A stretch of 64,000 bases of DNA from Ovis canadensis (GCF_042477335.2 NC_091263.1:71852501-71916500); one strand, 5' to 3'. Shown: positions 1 to 11,850, counted from the stretch's first letter. Made by a program: numbers and translations. The notes: generated from the sequence alone by a model not told the origin.

Positions 1-51
1 ATTCACTGTGTTACACATTTATGAACTGTGAACACAGGTATGTTATACTAC

Positions 52-66
52 AATAAAGACTTTATT
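52..66. other. Overlapping poly(A) signals on both strands
   Basis: AATAAA is present on the + strand (52-57) and, immediately next to it, on the - strand (TTTATT at 61-66). This could be the 3' end of a transcript from either side. No upstream coding exon was found, so it may be chance in AT-rich sequence. Confidence 0.25.
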
Positions 67-201
67 TAAAAGAATAACAGCATCCAAAAAGTATTTCACA
101 GGGACTCAGAGAAGCATTCTAAGTCAGTAAGCCAAAGTGACCCTCGTGCAAGCCCCATGGGAGCCTGCTAAGCGCTGACCTTGCCCCCTGTAGCTGTGTG
201 C

Positions 202-220
202 GGGGCGGGGGGGGGGGGGG
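202..220. repeat. Poly-G run
   Basis: A GC-rich tract ends in 14 consecutive G. It is likely length-variable and prone to G-quadruplex formation. The rest of 1-807 is unique-looking with no recognisable gene. Confidence 0.85.
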
Positions 221-807
221 TGTGCATGGCGACCAGAAAGGGCCCTCCTTTCCCGCATTTGGGGGGTGGGGCTGGATGGCGACAGGGGAGGAAGTGTGGG
301 CTGGGCACCAAGACTACTTGCAGCTTTCTGACCCTGCCTGAGCTGTAGTATAAACTCCCTGGATTCTAGTTCCTTCACATTAAGGGATATGCTTCTAAAG
401 TTTCTAATTCCTTTTACATGAGAAGCGCAAAGATCTCCACAAATCTGCTGATGGGGGCAAGTGTCATGTTGGTGATGTGCTCCCTGTAGCTCAGTAATAA
501 AGTAAGATTGGGTGAACAGTCTTAAATATCCCTGGGATTCAGAGAAGGATGCCTAACTTCAGAACTGACAGGTGAAAGGGAAAAATCAGACCTCTTAGCC
601 CTAAGACCTTCAGAGAGAAGGCGTGCTCCAGTGGTACCAGGGGCAGTTTTCAGATACGACTCAGCCTGAAGGCCCAGTGATGTCATGATGGGATCCCTCA
701 GAAACTCTTGCAGCTGTGTGAATTTAAAGGCCTAATACTATGATCACACATCAAAGCAGGCCATCTACCTTTCCCTCCAAGCATTCTGTTAAAAATCATT
801 TCGCACA

Positions 808-1124
808 ATGACTCCCTGGTGGTTGAAAGTCCACCCGCCAATGCAGGGGACACGGTTGGGGTCCCTAATCGAGGAAGATCCCTCATGCCACAGAGCAACT
901 AAGCCCGCATGCCACTACTGAGCCCACGAGCTCTGGAGCCCAGACGCCACGCCCACTGAGCCTGCACGCCACAGCTACTGAGGCCCACGCGCCACAACAA
1001 GCCACCAAAACGAGTAGCAGCGCAACTGGGGAGCAGCCCCCACTCACCATTGCGAGAGCGCTTACACACAGCTACAGAGACCCAGCACAGGCAAAAGCAA
1101 ATAAATAATAAATTTTTTAAAAAA
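808..1124 (+). repeat. CHR-type tRNA-derived SINE
   Basis: The head resembles the cetartiodactyl CHR consensus (CTCCCTGGTGG, a degenerate tRNA-like B box, then AAGATCC). A body rich in GCCACA/CTACTGAG units follows, with an AATAAATAATAAA-like A-rich tail near 1098-1124. Orientation is forward. Unit structure is well preserved but point mutations are many, so this is an older copy. Confidence 0.75.
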
Positions 1125-1910
1125 CAGTCAATTTGGTAACAGGCCATAAAAACATTAGGTACATTTCTGACCAGTGGAAGCATCTCCTTTCCAGCCTCCC
1201 TTTTTAGTGCCCGAGGTGCATCATGGCCCTCCCCCTTAGCCTACTTCTCCCCTCTTGGATCTGCTCCAGCCCATGTAGTTCACAGTGACTGTAAATGCCT
1301 GGCAACACCCAGGTGTGTTATAGCTGGCCAGAGCACTTGCACTTTGCCAGAAAACTGCCAGTCCAAAGGACTCAACTAAACCATGAGCAAGGAGGGTGTG
1401 AAAGCATGTCGGACACAGTTCTTCCAGAGCATGTTCTCTGACTCGCACTTACGGAGCAAATAGGTGGTTCCGTTTCACATCCTTTCTAAAGTGAACCAAG
1501 CTTACCCAACACATGAATGCTTGTTTCCTACCTAAAGAGTTCATGAAAGCCTTGCTTCTCTGGACAGCTCCCTCCCTGGCCCCAGGGGCTGGAGCCCAAG
1601 TCCAGCTCGGGGCTCCCAGAGCAGCTGCATCCGAGCCCTCAGCCCAGGGCCCGGCCAGCAGCTGCTCAGAGGCCCCAAGGGATGGCCTTTGACTCCTCAG
1701 GCCAGGCACACACTAGGCCCACAATGATTGGTTAGAGAGGAACAGTTTTTAACTTCAGGAATAAATAACAAGTCATTTTTACAGTCCCTGATCCTGGGAC
1801 TCTGCCTAGGCTTTTTGGGGGTTTTATTCCACTCTTGTATCTATCTGCTAACTAACCATTCTGCAGGTACCTGCAGTGTCTGCCCTGGCAGTTTCTTATA
1901 TAAATAAACC
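1125..1910. other. No gene or repeat recognised
   Basis: Unique-looking, moderately GC-rich sequence. Open frames on the - strand (for example 1449-1709) have no recognisable domain and are taken as chance. Confidence 0.5.
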
Positions 1911-2226
1911 AAAATCCAACCAGTCCATTCTAAAGGAGATCAGCCCTGGGTGTTCTTTGGAAGGAATGATGCTGAAGCTGAAACTCCAGTACTTTGGCCA
2001 CTTCATGCGAAAAGTTGACTCACTGGAAAAGACTCTGATGCTGGGAGGGATTGGGGGCAGGAGGAGAAGGGGACAACAGAGGATGAGATGGCTGGATGGC
2101 TTAACCGACTCAATGGACGTGAGTCTGAGTGAACTCCAGGAGTTGGTGATGGACAGGGAGGCCTGGCGTGCTGCGATTCATGGGGTCGCAAAGAGTCAGA
2201 CACGACTGAGCGACTGAACTGAACTG
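1911..2226 (+). mobile_element. BovB LINE 3' fragment
   Basis: This is the 3'-terminal part of a BovB (RTE-clade) retrotransposon, heavily 5'-truncated. It encodes the end of the ORF2 polyprotein, with residues of the type [18 protein letters not shown], then [22 protein letters not shown], then [14 protein letters not shown]. It ends in the family's short GAACT-type tail. The remaining frame at 1876-2217 is open but lacks the reverse-transcriptase core, so it cannot be functional. Confidence 0.95.
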
Positions 2227-2247
2227 GAAGTGTACTGGTTCCACCCA

Positions 2248-2330
2248 CACACGTGAATATACGAGGCTGATGGGAAAGTATATATACAACACGTGTGAAT
2301 ATATGAGGCTGATGGGAAAGTACATATATT
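2248..2330 (+). repeat. Two-copy local tandem duplication (about 40 bp unit)
   Basis: A unit containing GAATATACGAGGCTGATGGG followed by AAAGTATATAT occurs at about 2251-2290 and again at about 2291-2330 with a few substitutions. It lies directly after the BovB 3' end. Confidence 0.8.
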
Positions 2331-4829
2331 TTTGCCCTCGAGTGAGAACCATCTCTATTTTACCATAACATGACATTGCCTTGGGAGCAGTTTTTCGGGG
2401 GGTTGGGGGGGAAATTTTTAGGAAACATTTCTGTATTAGTCATTTGCTATGAATATCTAGGTTGAAGAGAATGTCCATAGCAGTCAGCTAATTAAGAAAA
2501 AACTAAATTTCTAAATCTACAATGTATCCTGACTTCAATTTTTGGCTGCAACATTCCCATGGGTTATTAATAGGGTAACAAAGTTCACACCCTATGGGGG
2601 GAAACAGATCAAGCAGACCCACCATGTGAGCATCTCAATCAGGGGCTTCCGCGTCTCCTTAACATTCCTAGGAAATAAAATGAACAAGGAAACAACTGCC
2701 TAAGTGGGTAAAGGGTTTCAGGCAGGAGACACTTCCAGCCTGAACTGAAATGTACCACATCCTGCTTTTATTTTTATTTCAAAGGACCATGAAATAATAA
2801 GTATGGTGAAGGGTCAATGGGCAGAGAATTAACCACTTTGTGCGGCAGCTTACACCAATGGGAAGAAGCCGGAGGAGCCTGCTGGTCCTCAAAGCGCTCG
2901 CCATCACCTCCTACAAAGGGCTAGAAGCTTCCAGCATCCATGTTTCTCAAGAACGACATTTCCTGAGGAGTGGCAAACCCAGCTCTTCTTTATACTAAAG
3001 CCTCTCAGTATTATAAATCAGCCTCATTTACATCAGAACTGATCAACCATTCTAAAATTTTCAAGTTGACAGTATGTTTAAAAAGGTAAGACTATAGCCC
3101 TAAATTTAGCACAAAAACAAAGATCCAAAATCAATGCGGACTACCCCCAATCATACAAAACAAGGAGGTGTATAAGAGCAGCGGGGTTCACTCTCTGCTC
3201 AGAAGCAGATCAACCTGCTGAAGAACAAGAAACAAACAGCTCTTGCCCCACTTGAATCTACCCAGCACGTTCATATACAAGTTCCCATGAAGAAATAACT
3301 TGCTAGGTGCTAAGCGCAGAAACAGACACTAAACCAACTTCCTTCAGATACACAGTAGGCATCTAAATCCATGGCTATTTTACCAACTGCTCGAAAAACA
3401 AGTGCCTGTCAAATACACTGCATCACAAGACGACTCGCTCCAGAAAGAGACGAAAAGGCTGCAGAACGAATCTTGTTCTTCTGCAGGACACTGCACTTAC
3501 CATGCCAATGGCTCTCTGCAGCTTTATTTACATTTTTCTCAGCAACTTCCCCAGCCAGACAGTCCAACCAGAAGAGCCAGGGGTTGATGGGGGAACTCAT
3601 GGGCATGTGCTTCAAACTGCCAGTGCAGATTCCATTTGCCAAAACCAGACAGAGCTGTTTAAAGATGCCCTCTCTATGACCCTGCTCTGCTGAAGGTCAA
3701 GTGCATGATCACTCCCGGTAACTAAGGAAGCAAAACTGACATGTTCCTGCTGTTTCACCAGCTGCTGAAGCAGTCTGTCTAATAATATGATTAATTGTTT
3801 CTAGGGAAGATGTCTTTTGCTTTTCAAAGTTCTCCCTTCACCTAGATTGCTGCCTTTGCTACATGCCACCCCCCCAATCCACACCCTAGACCACCTTTCC
3901 TGAACAGGGGGCTCAGGAGAATGTTACCATGGGGTGCAACCAACTCACAACAGTTTTAAAACTACAAGGGGTAAAGGGAATACTTGAAGAACTCAGAAAT
4001 ACCAACGTCTGCACAAAGCATTTTCAACATCGCAGTAGATTAAGTTACTATTTGTAAAGAGACAGGGTCTTTGCAAGTTCCTCCTTCCCTGAAAGCAAAG
4101 GCAGCAACATAACCGTCTGCATTACATATGAAAACACCCACAGGAATAACAAGCACTGGGCTCGGCTAACAAACATTTTCCTACACCCACCCGACATGTA
4201 ACAGGCCTAGGAAGAGCCTCCGATTCTGGTAAGAAGGAAGGTGTAGTCAGAACAGGTGAGTGACTGTGGAATGGCTTCAAATCCAAGCCTCCCCACTCTC
4301 CCCAAGGCCACAGAAGAAAGGCAGCTCCTGGGGTGGGGAGCTAAGAGCACCGCCTCCTGTTTTAAGCACAGTGAATGCTGGTCCATCACCAAAACCAAAC
4401 TAAACACAAGAAAGCCTAGGGGAAGGGCAGGAAGAAGCATATTACGTTTATGTGGGGTGGGAGCATGGGATTGAAAGAAGGAACTTTTGAAAAACTAAGT
4501 TCACATTGCCATGAATAATGAATTTCCACACCCCAAGTTTGTATGTGTACTAACTTAAAACAATCTAATTTGAAAGAATATGCCATCCATTTTTCAGATT
4601 CTAGCATGAATCTAGGCACCCCAACCCAAAAGGGAAAAAATAATCAAGAGGAAAGATGATTCTCTTTTAAAGGAGATATTAAATTAAAAGTCCTTCCATA
4701 TCAAGAACTAAAGTTCTAAAAAACTCAGTTCACTAAGTATAGCCAATAAACGACACGATCAAGGAAAAGATTAATCCAAGGAAGCAAAAAGCTACAAGGC
4801 CCAACTGTTGAGGTCAACAGGTCTGATCT
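2331..4829. other. Unique-looking sequence, no supported gene
   Basis: Open frames around 3371-3693 on both strands overlap one another, lack splice-site context and match nothing I recognise. No simple repeats of note. Confidence 0.5.
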
Positions 4830-4960
4830 TCTCATCAAAAATTCTGTTCATGTTCTGTGGACTGGTAATTCTACTTCCAGGAATGCACCCTACACAAGCC
4901 ATCCTAAACACAGAAATAACTCTAACAGTGTGCAATCCGGTATTATTTTTCTAGGGAAGA
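4830..4960 (+). mobile_element. Old L1 3'-region fragment (tentative)
   Basis: The stretch resembles the degenerate mammalian L1 ORF2 3' region (TTCTACTTCCAGGAATG, then CACAGAAATAA). Divergence is high, so family assignment is tentative. Confidence 0.4.
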
Positions 4961-5289
4961 TAGGAAATTCCTCTCTCAGGGGTTCCTATAAGGCAGATAC
5001 TAGCAGATAAAGCAGATACTGCAGGTCTGGGTTCCCTCGGAGGAGGGCAAGGGGTCAACCAGGCTCAGACGGCACCGCTGCAGCAGCGGGAGCCCCAGGC
5101 CTGGCCGCGGGGTGTGACGTGCAGTCACAGCATCAAACCATGCCTTCTGTGAGATCCGCGTGCCGTGCCTAGCTGCAAAGCTACTTCTCCAGCCCTCCTG
5201 GTAACTCTCCCAAATAAGCTGTCCATCTATCCTCACATATATTTTAACTCAATGCTTTTTGAGAATCTTACTTCCGTTTAAATTAAAGA

Positions 5290-5940
5290 TAAACTTAACG
5301 TATGATTCAGCGACTCCACTCCTGCACACGTATCTGGAGAAAACGATGGTTTGAAAGGATCATGCACCCCAGTGCTCACTGCAGTGCTGCTTACAGCAGC
5401 AGAGCCATGGAGAGCACCTAGATGCCATCAACAGAGGAGTGGATAAACACGGTGTGGCACACACATCCAATGGAGCGCTACTCAGCCATTAAACAGAATG
5501 AAGCAAGGCCATGTGCAGCAATATGGATGGACCTAGAGAATGTCACACTGAAGTCAGTCTCACAGAGAAGGAGAAATAGCATGACATTCCTTGTATGTGA
5601 AATCTAAAAAGAGATGATACAAAGGAACTTACTTGCAAAATCAGAAAGAGACACACAGACTTAGAAAACGAACTCATGGTTGCCGGAGGGAAGGGATAGT
5701 CAAGGACTTTGGGGAGGTCATGTATACACTGCTATATTTAAAATGAACAACCAAAAAAAAAAAACCTACTGTACAGCACACGGAACTCTGCTCCATGTCC
5801 TGTGACAGCCTGAATGGGAGGGGAGTGTGGGGAAGATGAATACGCGTATACATATGGCGGAGTCCCTTCACTGTCCACCTGAAACTATCACAACATTGTT
5901 AATTGGCTATACCCCAATACAAAATGTTTTTGGTGTTTAA
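5290..5940 (+). mobile_element. L1 3' end fragment
   Basis: This is the end of L1 ORF2 plus the 3' UTR. Typical segments are ATGATTCAGCGACTCCACTC, ATCCAATGGAGCGCTACTCA (the usual YSAIKQNEA-type residues) and ACATTGTTAATTGGCTATAC near the end. Forward orientation, 5'-truncated and ORF-disrupted. Confidence 0.9.
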
Positions 5941-6035
5941 AAAGTTAAAACTAAAAATGTCCAGAAAATAAATAAATAGATAAATCACCAACAGCTGGTT
6001 TCTCATGTTATTTGCTATTAGTTTTCTTGACTGTA

Positions 6036-6577
6036 TGTACTGTCTGACTGCACCCCATGGACTGCAGCACACCAGGCCTCCCTGTCCATCACCAACTCCT
6101 GGAGCTTGCTCAAACTCATGTCCAGTCAGTCAGTGATGCCATCTAACCCATCTCTTCCTCTGTCGTCCCCTTCTCCTCCCGGCTTCAATCTTGCCCAGCA
6201 TCAGGGTCTTTTCCAAGGAGTCACTTCTTTGCATCAGATAACCAAAGTATTGGGAATTTCAGCTTCAGCATCAGTCCTTCCAATGAACACCCAGGACTGA
6301 TCTCCTTTAGGATTGACTGGTTGGATCTCCTTGCAGTCCAAAGGACTCTCAAGAGTCTTCTCCAACACCACAGTTCAAAAGCATCAATTCTTCAGCGCTC
6401 ACCTTTCTTTATGGTCCAACTCTCATGTCCATACACGACTACTGGAAAAACCACAGCTTTGACTAGACGGACTTTTGTCAGCAATGTCTCTGCTTTTTAA
6501 TACGCTGTTAAGGTTTGTCATAGCTTTTCTTCCAAGGAGCAAGCGTCTTTTAATTTCACGGCTGTAATCACTGACTG
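6036..6577 (-). mobile_element. BovB LINE fragment, reverse
   Basis: The complement of the BovB 3' half reads from the 3' end (GACTGCACCCCATGGACTGC) to the part encoding SRDITLPTK and the adjoining region near 6577. Several indels break the reading frame. Confidence 0.93.
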
Positions 6578-6691
6578 ATATAGCATGGATATATTTTTTT
6601 TATCAGTGTTAATTTATATTACAGAAAGGTCAGCAATGAATGTCCCAAACTAGGAAATGGGTTAGTGAATTATGCTATGCTCCCTTGATAC

Positions 6692-6894
6692 ACAGACTTC
6701 CCTGGTGGCTCAGACAGTAAAGCGTCTGTCTACAACGTGGGGGACCTGGGTTTGATCCCTGAATCAGGAAGATCCCCTGGAGAAGGAAATGGCAGTCTAC
6801 TCCAGTACTATTGCCTGGAAAATCCCATGGACGGGGGAGCCTGGTAGGCTACAGTCCATGGGGCCGCAAAGAGTTGGACACGACTGAGCGACTT
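6692..6894 (+). mobile_element. Bov-tA SINE with perfect target-site duplication
   Basis: A complete Bov-tA: the tRNA-like head GACTTCCCTGGTGGCTCAGA, the GATCCCCTGGAGAAGGAAAT segment, and the BovB-derived tail ending GGACACGACTGAGCGACTTT. An identical 11-bp direct repeat TCCCTTGATAC flanks it at 6681-6691 and 6895-6905. SINEs of this kind are mobilised in trans by BovB. Confidence 0.97.
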
Positions 6895-7084
6895 TCCCTT
6901 GATACGTAATTATGTAGCTATGAAAAATGATGGTCATGCAGGCCATGTAGCATTCTGCAAAAAGAATGACGACGGTTAGTCTGTGAAATTTGACCAAAAG
7001 ATACAAAGTTGTGTGCACAGGATGATTACAACCGGATGACACCCGAAAAAGATCAAAAACTACATGTCTGTTCATTTAAAAAAG

Positions 7085-7265
7085 AAATCTTAACACCGAG
7101 TGCTTACTATGTTCCAGTTTTAGACAGGGGGTGTTAGGGGGTGGAGAACAACAGCAAATGGGACAAAGTTCCTGCCTTTTTCTGGAATTTACATTTCATG
7201 TGACAGGTAAACAAGTATATGTTTGTCAATTGGTATTAAGCATTATGGAGGAAAATAAAATTGAG
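7085..7265 (+). repeat. Ancient mammalian interspersed repeat (L2-like)
   Basis: The pattern of a size-like phrase (GAGTGCTTACTATGTTCCAG), then GACAAAGTTCCTGCC, then AAACAAGTATA resembles an old LINE-2 type dispersed repeat. Divergence is too high for a family name. Confidence 0.4.
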
Positions 7266-7349
7266 GATACAGAATGACAGAGATAGCAGTAGAAGTGATC
7301 ATTCTTTTTCTTTATAGGGAGGTGATTGATAAAGCAATAAAAAGTTAGT

Positions 7350-7440
7350 GACTTTTCTTTATGGTCCAACTCTCACATCCATACATGACTACTGGAAAAA
7401 TCATAGCTTTGACTAGATGGACATTTGTCAGCAAAATAAT
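7350..7440 (-). mobile_element. Short BovB fragment, reverse
   Basis: It matches the internal BovB segment complementary to the ALTRx[11 protein letters not shown] region (CTTTATGGTCCAACTCTCAC, then CATACATGACTACTGG). Both ends are internal to BovB, with no 3' tail. It is therefore a broken remnant, not a canonical 5'-truncated insertion. Confidence 0.85.
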
Positions 7441-7520
7441 AAAGTAATGTGTCAAAATGAAGGAAATATGGTTTTCTTCTTTTTCAAAACTTTCAGAATG
7501 TTGAATCACTTCTATAGTAA

Positions 7521-7547
7521 AAAATAAATAAATAAATAAATAAATAA
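7521..7547 (+). repeat. (AAAT)n microsatellite
   Basis: About six tandem AAAT units in a row; a likely length-polymorphic tetranucleotide. Confidence 0.9.
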
Positions 7548-7561
7548 GGAATAAACTATTT

Positions 7562-7675
7562 CCAGGGAATGTCCTGGCAGTCCAGTGGCATTCTCACTGC
7601 TAACAGTCCAGGTTCAATCCCTGCTTGGGGAGCTAAATCACATAAGGCAAGCAGTGTGGCCAAAACAACAGAATG
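7562..7675 (+). repeat. CHR-type SINE fragment
   Basis: Reads CCTGGCAGTCCAGTGGCATT, CCAGGTTCAATCCCTGCTTG, then GGGAGCTAAATCACAT: the short CHR/SINE2-type head with an A/C-rich end. Confidence 0.7.
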
Positions 7676-7899
7676 ACAAAAAAAATGTTTCCAAAACAAA
7701 GTTACCTTCTACAGCCAGCAAATATTGCTAGAATTTAATACAATGAATCTTATTTTCCATCCAAAGTCTGAAATAATCTTGTTCTTTTCTTCATTTTTAA
7801 AAGAAAAACTTCTACCCATTCAAGAAAAAACAAGGAAAGCTTTTCCTTCTTTTTTGGTAAGATGAGATATAAAAACATACTGCACTATAAGATAACTTA

Positions 7900-9775
7900 T
7901 GAAAGAAATCAAAGATGACACCAACATGGAGAGATAGACCATGTTCTTGGACTGGACGCAATCAATATTGTCAAAATGACTATACTACTCAAAGTAATCT
8001 ACAGATTCAAAGCAATCCCTATCAAATCACCAATAGCATTTTTCACAGAAGTAGATCAAAAAATTTTACAATTTGTTATTAAACAGAAAAGACTCCAGGT
8101 TGCTCAAGCAATCTTGAGAAAGAAAATCGGAGATGGAGGAATCAAGGTTCCTGACTTCAGACTGTATGACAAAGCTACAGTAATTAAATCTAGTATGGTA
8201 CTGGCACAAAAACAGAAATACGGATCAGTGGTACAGGAAACAAGTTCAGAGATAAACCCACTCTCTGGCATCCACGGTCACCTACTCTATGACAGAGGAG
8301 GCAAAAATGAACAATGGAGAAAAAAGTATCTTGCCAATAAGTGATGCTGAGAAAACTGGTCAGCTGCTACATAGAGAAGAAAAAATTAGAACATTCTCTA
8401 ACGCCTTACAAAAAAAATAAACTCAATATGGATTAAAGACCTAAATGTAAGAATAGATTCTGTAAAACTCTCAGAGGAAAACACAGGTAGAAAACCCTCA
8501 CACATGAGTCGCGGTGGGACCTTTTCGGATGCACCTCCTAGAGCAACGAAAATAAAAACAAAATGGGACCTAATTAAACTTAAAACTTACTGCACAGCAA
8601 AGGAAACCACAAAGAAAAAGAAAAGACAACCCACAGAATGGGAGAAAATATTTGCAAACAAAGTGACCAACAAGGGATTATTCTTCAACATATGAAAACA
8701 ACTCAAGCAGCTCAATATCAAAAGCAACGCCATCACAAAAATGGACAGAAGAAATGGACATTTCTTCAAAGACACACAGATGGCCAAAAAGCTCCTGAAA
8801 AGATGTTTAACATCACTAATTATTAGAGAAATGTAAATCAAAACTACAATGAGGTGTCACCTGACACCAGTCAGAACAGCCACCATCAGAAAACCTACAA
8901 AGAATAGATGCCAGAGGGAACGTAGAGAAAAGGGAACCCTCCTACACTGTTGGCAAGAAGGCAAATTTGTGCGGCCCCTATGCAGAACAATATGGAGGTT
9001 CCCTAGAAAACTAAAAATAGTTACCGTCTGACTCAACAATCCCACTCCTAGGTACATATCCAGAATAAAACAGAGTTTCAAAAGGTACACGCACCTCCAT
9101 GCTCACTGCAGTGATATTCACAACAGACAGGACATGGAGCCACATGAACGTCCATCAGCAGAACGGATACAGAAGGCGTGGTGCGTGTATGAAACAGACC
9201 ATCTGTTGCTGCTGTTTAGTCACTAAGTCTTGTCCAACTCTTTTGCAACCCCATGGATTGCAGACCACCAGGTTCCTCTGTTCACGGGATTTCCCAGGCA
9301 AGAATGCTGGAGTGGGAAGGAAGCTTCCTGACCCAGGGATCACACCTGCATCTCCTGCACTGGCAGAGTCTTTACCACTGAGTCAGCAGGGAAGCCCGCA
9401 GTGAACTGGAATGAACTGAAGCAAGTCAAATAAATCACTCATATGTAGAATCTAATATTTAAGAAAATGATACAAATGAACTTACCTACAAAACAGAAAC
9501 AGACTTACAGTTATTGAAAACAAACTCACGCTTATTAAGGGGAAAGTGGAGAGAAGGATAAATCCGGAGATTGGAACTGATACACACACATTACCTGCAC
9601 ATAAAGTAGACACACAACAGGTAACAGTACGGAGCTGCGGTACAGGTCCTGCTCAGCGCTCTGTACTGACCAATAAGGAGAACCTATATGTATGTATATT
9701 TCTAGCTGACCCACTCTGCGGTGAAGCAGAAGCTAACACAACATTGTGCACCAACTATGCTCCAATGAAAAGGTT
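7900..9775 (+). mobile_element. L1 ORF2 3' part and 3' UTR, interrupted by a SINE
   Basis: This encodes a decayed C-terminal ORF2 segment: ILLKVIYRFKAIPIKSPIAFF around 7976-8045, then the VPDFRLYDKATVIKS-type region and the [14 protein letters not shown] region. The L1 3' UTR follows (9420-9775). Multiple stops and frameshifts split it. A Bov-tA-type SINE sits inside at 9204-9398, and L1 homology resumes after it, so the SINE is younger. Confidence 0.93.
9204..9398 (-). mobile_element. Bov-tA-family SINE, reverse, nested in L1
   Basis: The complementary Bov-tA order is visible: TTTAGTCACTAAGTCTTGTC, CCATGGATTGCAGACCACCA, then ACTGAGTCAGCAGGGAAGCC at the head end. It splits the L1 3' region. 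Confidence 0.92.
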
Positions 9776-9919
9776 TACAAACTGCTGTAAACAAGCACTC
9801 CTCAATCTCCTTACCGACTCAAGAACTGCTACTGAAGTTCAACAAGGCGCTGTGTTTCTGTAACTATGATCTGAATGGAATCATCTCAGTGGGCAGCCAG
9901 CACCCTGGAAACATCTCAC

Positions 9920-10060
9920 TCTGCCAGCTCTCGTTCGGGTGCCTTTGGGTAAGTCCTGTAATTGTTCCAAGACTCTGTCTACTCATTTGAGGTTAATATC
10001 ACTTTCCTCACAGATATTGGGAGGATTAAATGATGCAATAAATATAAATTCAATGTAGTA
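9920..10060 (+). repeat. MIR element
   Basis: MIR-like order: GGGTAAGTCCTGTAATTG, a CTCATTTGAGG segment, TTCCTCACAG, then GGGAGGATTAAATGATGCAA. Highly diverged, as expected for this ancient tRNA-derived SINE. Confidence 0.65.
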
Positions 10061-10293
10061 TATTAAAAAAAAACCACACAGCATTTCTATTACAAGTTTC
10101 CTGAGGAAATCAAGTGCAGTGTTAAAACTACAATCCTCAGTAAAATGCTATTTTTCCCCATGTAAGATGTTTAGGATTTTCTGTATTTTATGTTTGGGCA
10201 GACAAAAAGGTTTCTAAACCTCCAGTCCTGCGACCAATGAACAAATATGGTCTCCAAAGTCTTTTAAAGTTTCAGATACTAAACGTATACACC

Positions 10294-10503
10294 TCAAATG
10301 CAGTGAGGTTTTAAGAAAGGAGACATTTTCTGGTATGGATCATCACCATTGTCTTCTGAGACAGCAGAGATTATCTTGACAAGACGCTTCTCCACAAGGT
10401 GCAGCTCTTCTGCAATGACAACACACATCCTCATCTTCTGATCAATTCTAACACTAATCTTATTCCAAATCCCAAAACGCTTCATCTTCTTACTACTCTT
10501 AAG
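10294..10503 (-). other. Unassigned open reading frame, possible exon or gene relic
   Basis: The - strand has a 69-codon open frame, bounded upstream by TGA and ending in a stop at its 3' end. It contains a 63-residue methionine-initiated peptide rich in charged and hydrophobic residues (segments RIDQKMRMCVVIAEELHLVE and KRLVKIISAVSEDNGDD). The composition is unusually protein-like for non-repeat DNA, with few Ser/Pro/Arg artefacts and a heptad-like EELHLVEKRLVKII stretch that could form an amphipathic helix. I do not recognise the family. No strong polypyrimidine/AG acceptor precedes it and no clear donor follows. It could be a relic of a processed pseudogene, a terminal exon or chance. Confidence 0.25.
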
Positions 10504-10984
10504 TCACAGGTTATTTAAGCACATACAACCATCTGAATTCTCCATTCTATCTTCTGTGACAGCTGCGCCTAAGCACTTACATAAAATACTGCCTTCATGA
10601 TAAACTACCTTTATTTCTGTTGAATAGTTACTGTACTATATTAATTTTTTTTAAGTTATTTGTATATGAATTGTTGTATTTCCTCTGAACATCATTCTGG
10701 TGTAATAAAAGGTTGATTTTAAAATACTGCAATAAAAAAAATAAAATAAATTAAAAAATAATAAAATACTGCCATAAATAGGGGGGGCTGAGTTGGAAAG
10801 AAATGAAAACCCCAAGAAGGAAGAGTCCCACAGTATGTCCTCAATGAATGCTCACTGAATTAACAACTAAGCTGATCAACGACCCAGCTACTTTCTGCAT
10901 GTAAGAATGCATGATTGATTTAAGAAAAAAAACTTACAAAAGGAAAAGAAACAACCTGGAAGATAAAATTCCAACCAGATAGCT
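10504..10984. other. AT-rich unique sequence
   Basis: A run of A/T-rich sequence near 10733-10770 (AAATAAAATAAATT type) is the only simple-sequence feature. No gene is seen. Confidence 0.5.
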
Positions 10985-11570
10985 TTAAAAAAAAATTTGC
11001 TGAAGTACAGTTGATTTACACTGTGTTAATTTCTGTGACACAGCAGTGACTCGGCTATCCATATATGCTCTTTTTCATATTCTTTCCCACTACGATTTAT
11101 CATAGGATATTGGTGCATTTCCCTGTGCTATACCACAGAACCATGCTATTTCTCCTTCCGATATATAACACTTTGCACCTGCTAATCCCAAACTCCTTAC
11201 CCTTCCCTCTCCTTCCCCCTCCCCTTGGCAACCACAAGTCTGTTCTCTATGTCTGTGAGTCTATTCCTGTTTTGTCGATAAGCTCAGGTCTGTCATATTT
11301 TTAGATTCACATATAAGTAATGCCACCTGGCGTTTCTTTCGGACTGACTTCGCTTACTACGGCCATCTCTAGGTCCATCCTTCTTGCTACACACGGTACA
11401 TTTCATTCTATTTTATGGCTCGTATTTCACAGCATACATGCACCACATCTTCTTTACCCGTTCATCTTCAGCGGGCACTGAGCTTATTTCCATGTCCTGG
11501 CTATTGTAAACAGTGCTACTATGAACAGTGAGGTGCATGTATCTTTTCAAATTAAAGTTCTGTCTGCCAC
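10985..11570 (-). mobile_element. L1 3' end, reverse
   Basis: Complement of an L1 3' UTR and end of ORF2. It begins with the poly-A complement region (AAAAAATTTGCTGAAGTACA), then TGATTTACACTGTGTTAATT. It continues through TCCATCCTTCTTGCTACACA to TTTCCATGTCCTGGCTATTG. Confidence 0.9.
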
Positions 11571-11574
11571 TTAG

Positions 11575-11850
11575 ATAGCTTTTAATTCAGCAATTCTACT
11601 TCCAGCCTAGAGAAATATACCCACAAGTGAGTCCAGGAGGCATCAAAGACAAAGATGTCTGCTGCAGCACTATTTATGTTTGAGAAACTGTGGAAGCAAC
11701 TTAAATGTGCTTCTAAGAAGAGGGGCTAAAAAAAATATAGCTGTAACCTATGTAATACAATATGATAGTAAAAGAATTATGTATTATCACTGTTGACAGT
11801 TTAAAAAGCAATCTGCAGAACAATAAATCTATCTAGTGTGACTCCGTTTA
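11575..11850 (+). mobile_element. Older L1 3' fragment
   Basis: TTCAGCAATTCTACTTCCAG, AAATATACCCACAAG, then GTCTGCTGCAGCACTATTTA matches the degenerate C-terminal ORF2 region of older mammalian L1. Orientation is opposite to the preceding L1. Confidence 0.75.

Noticed and set aside
3371-3693. Cluster of overlapping frames near 3.4-3.7 kb on both strands.
   Set aside because: Several frames overlap in both directions with no domain or splice evidence.
7976-8344. 122-codon frame as a host protein.
   Set aside because: It is the L1 ORF2 C-terminal region; the flanking DNA is L1 too.
11065-11304. 79-codon frame at 11065-11304 as a membrane peptide.
   Set aside because: It is the antisense of an L1 3' UTR; its hydrophobicity comes from the T-rich complement.
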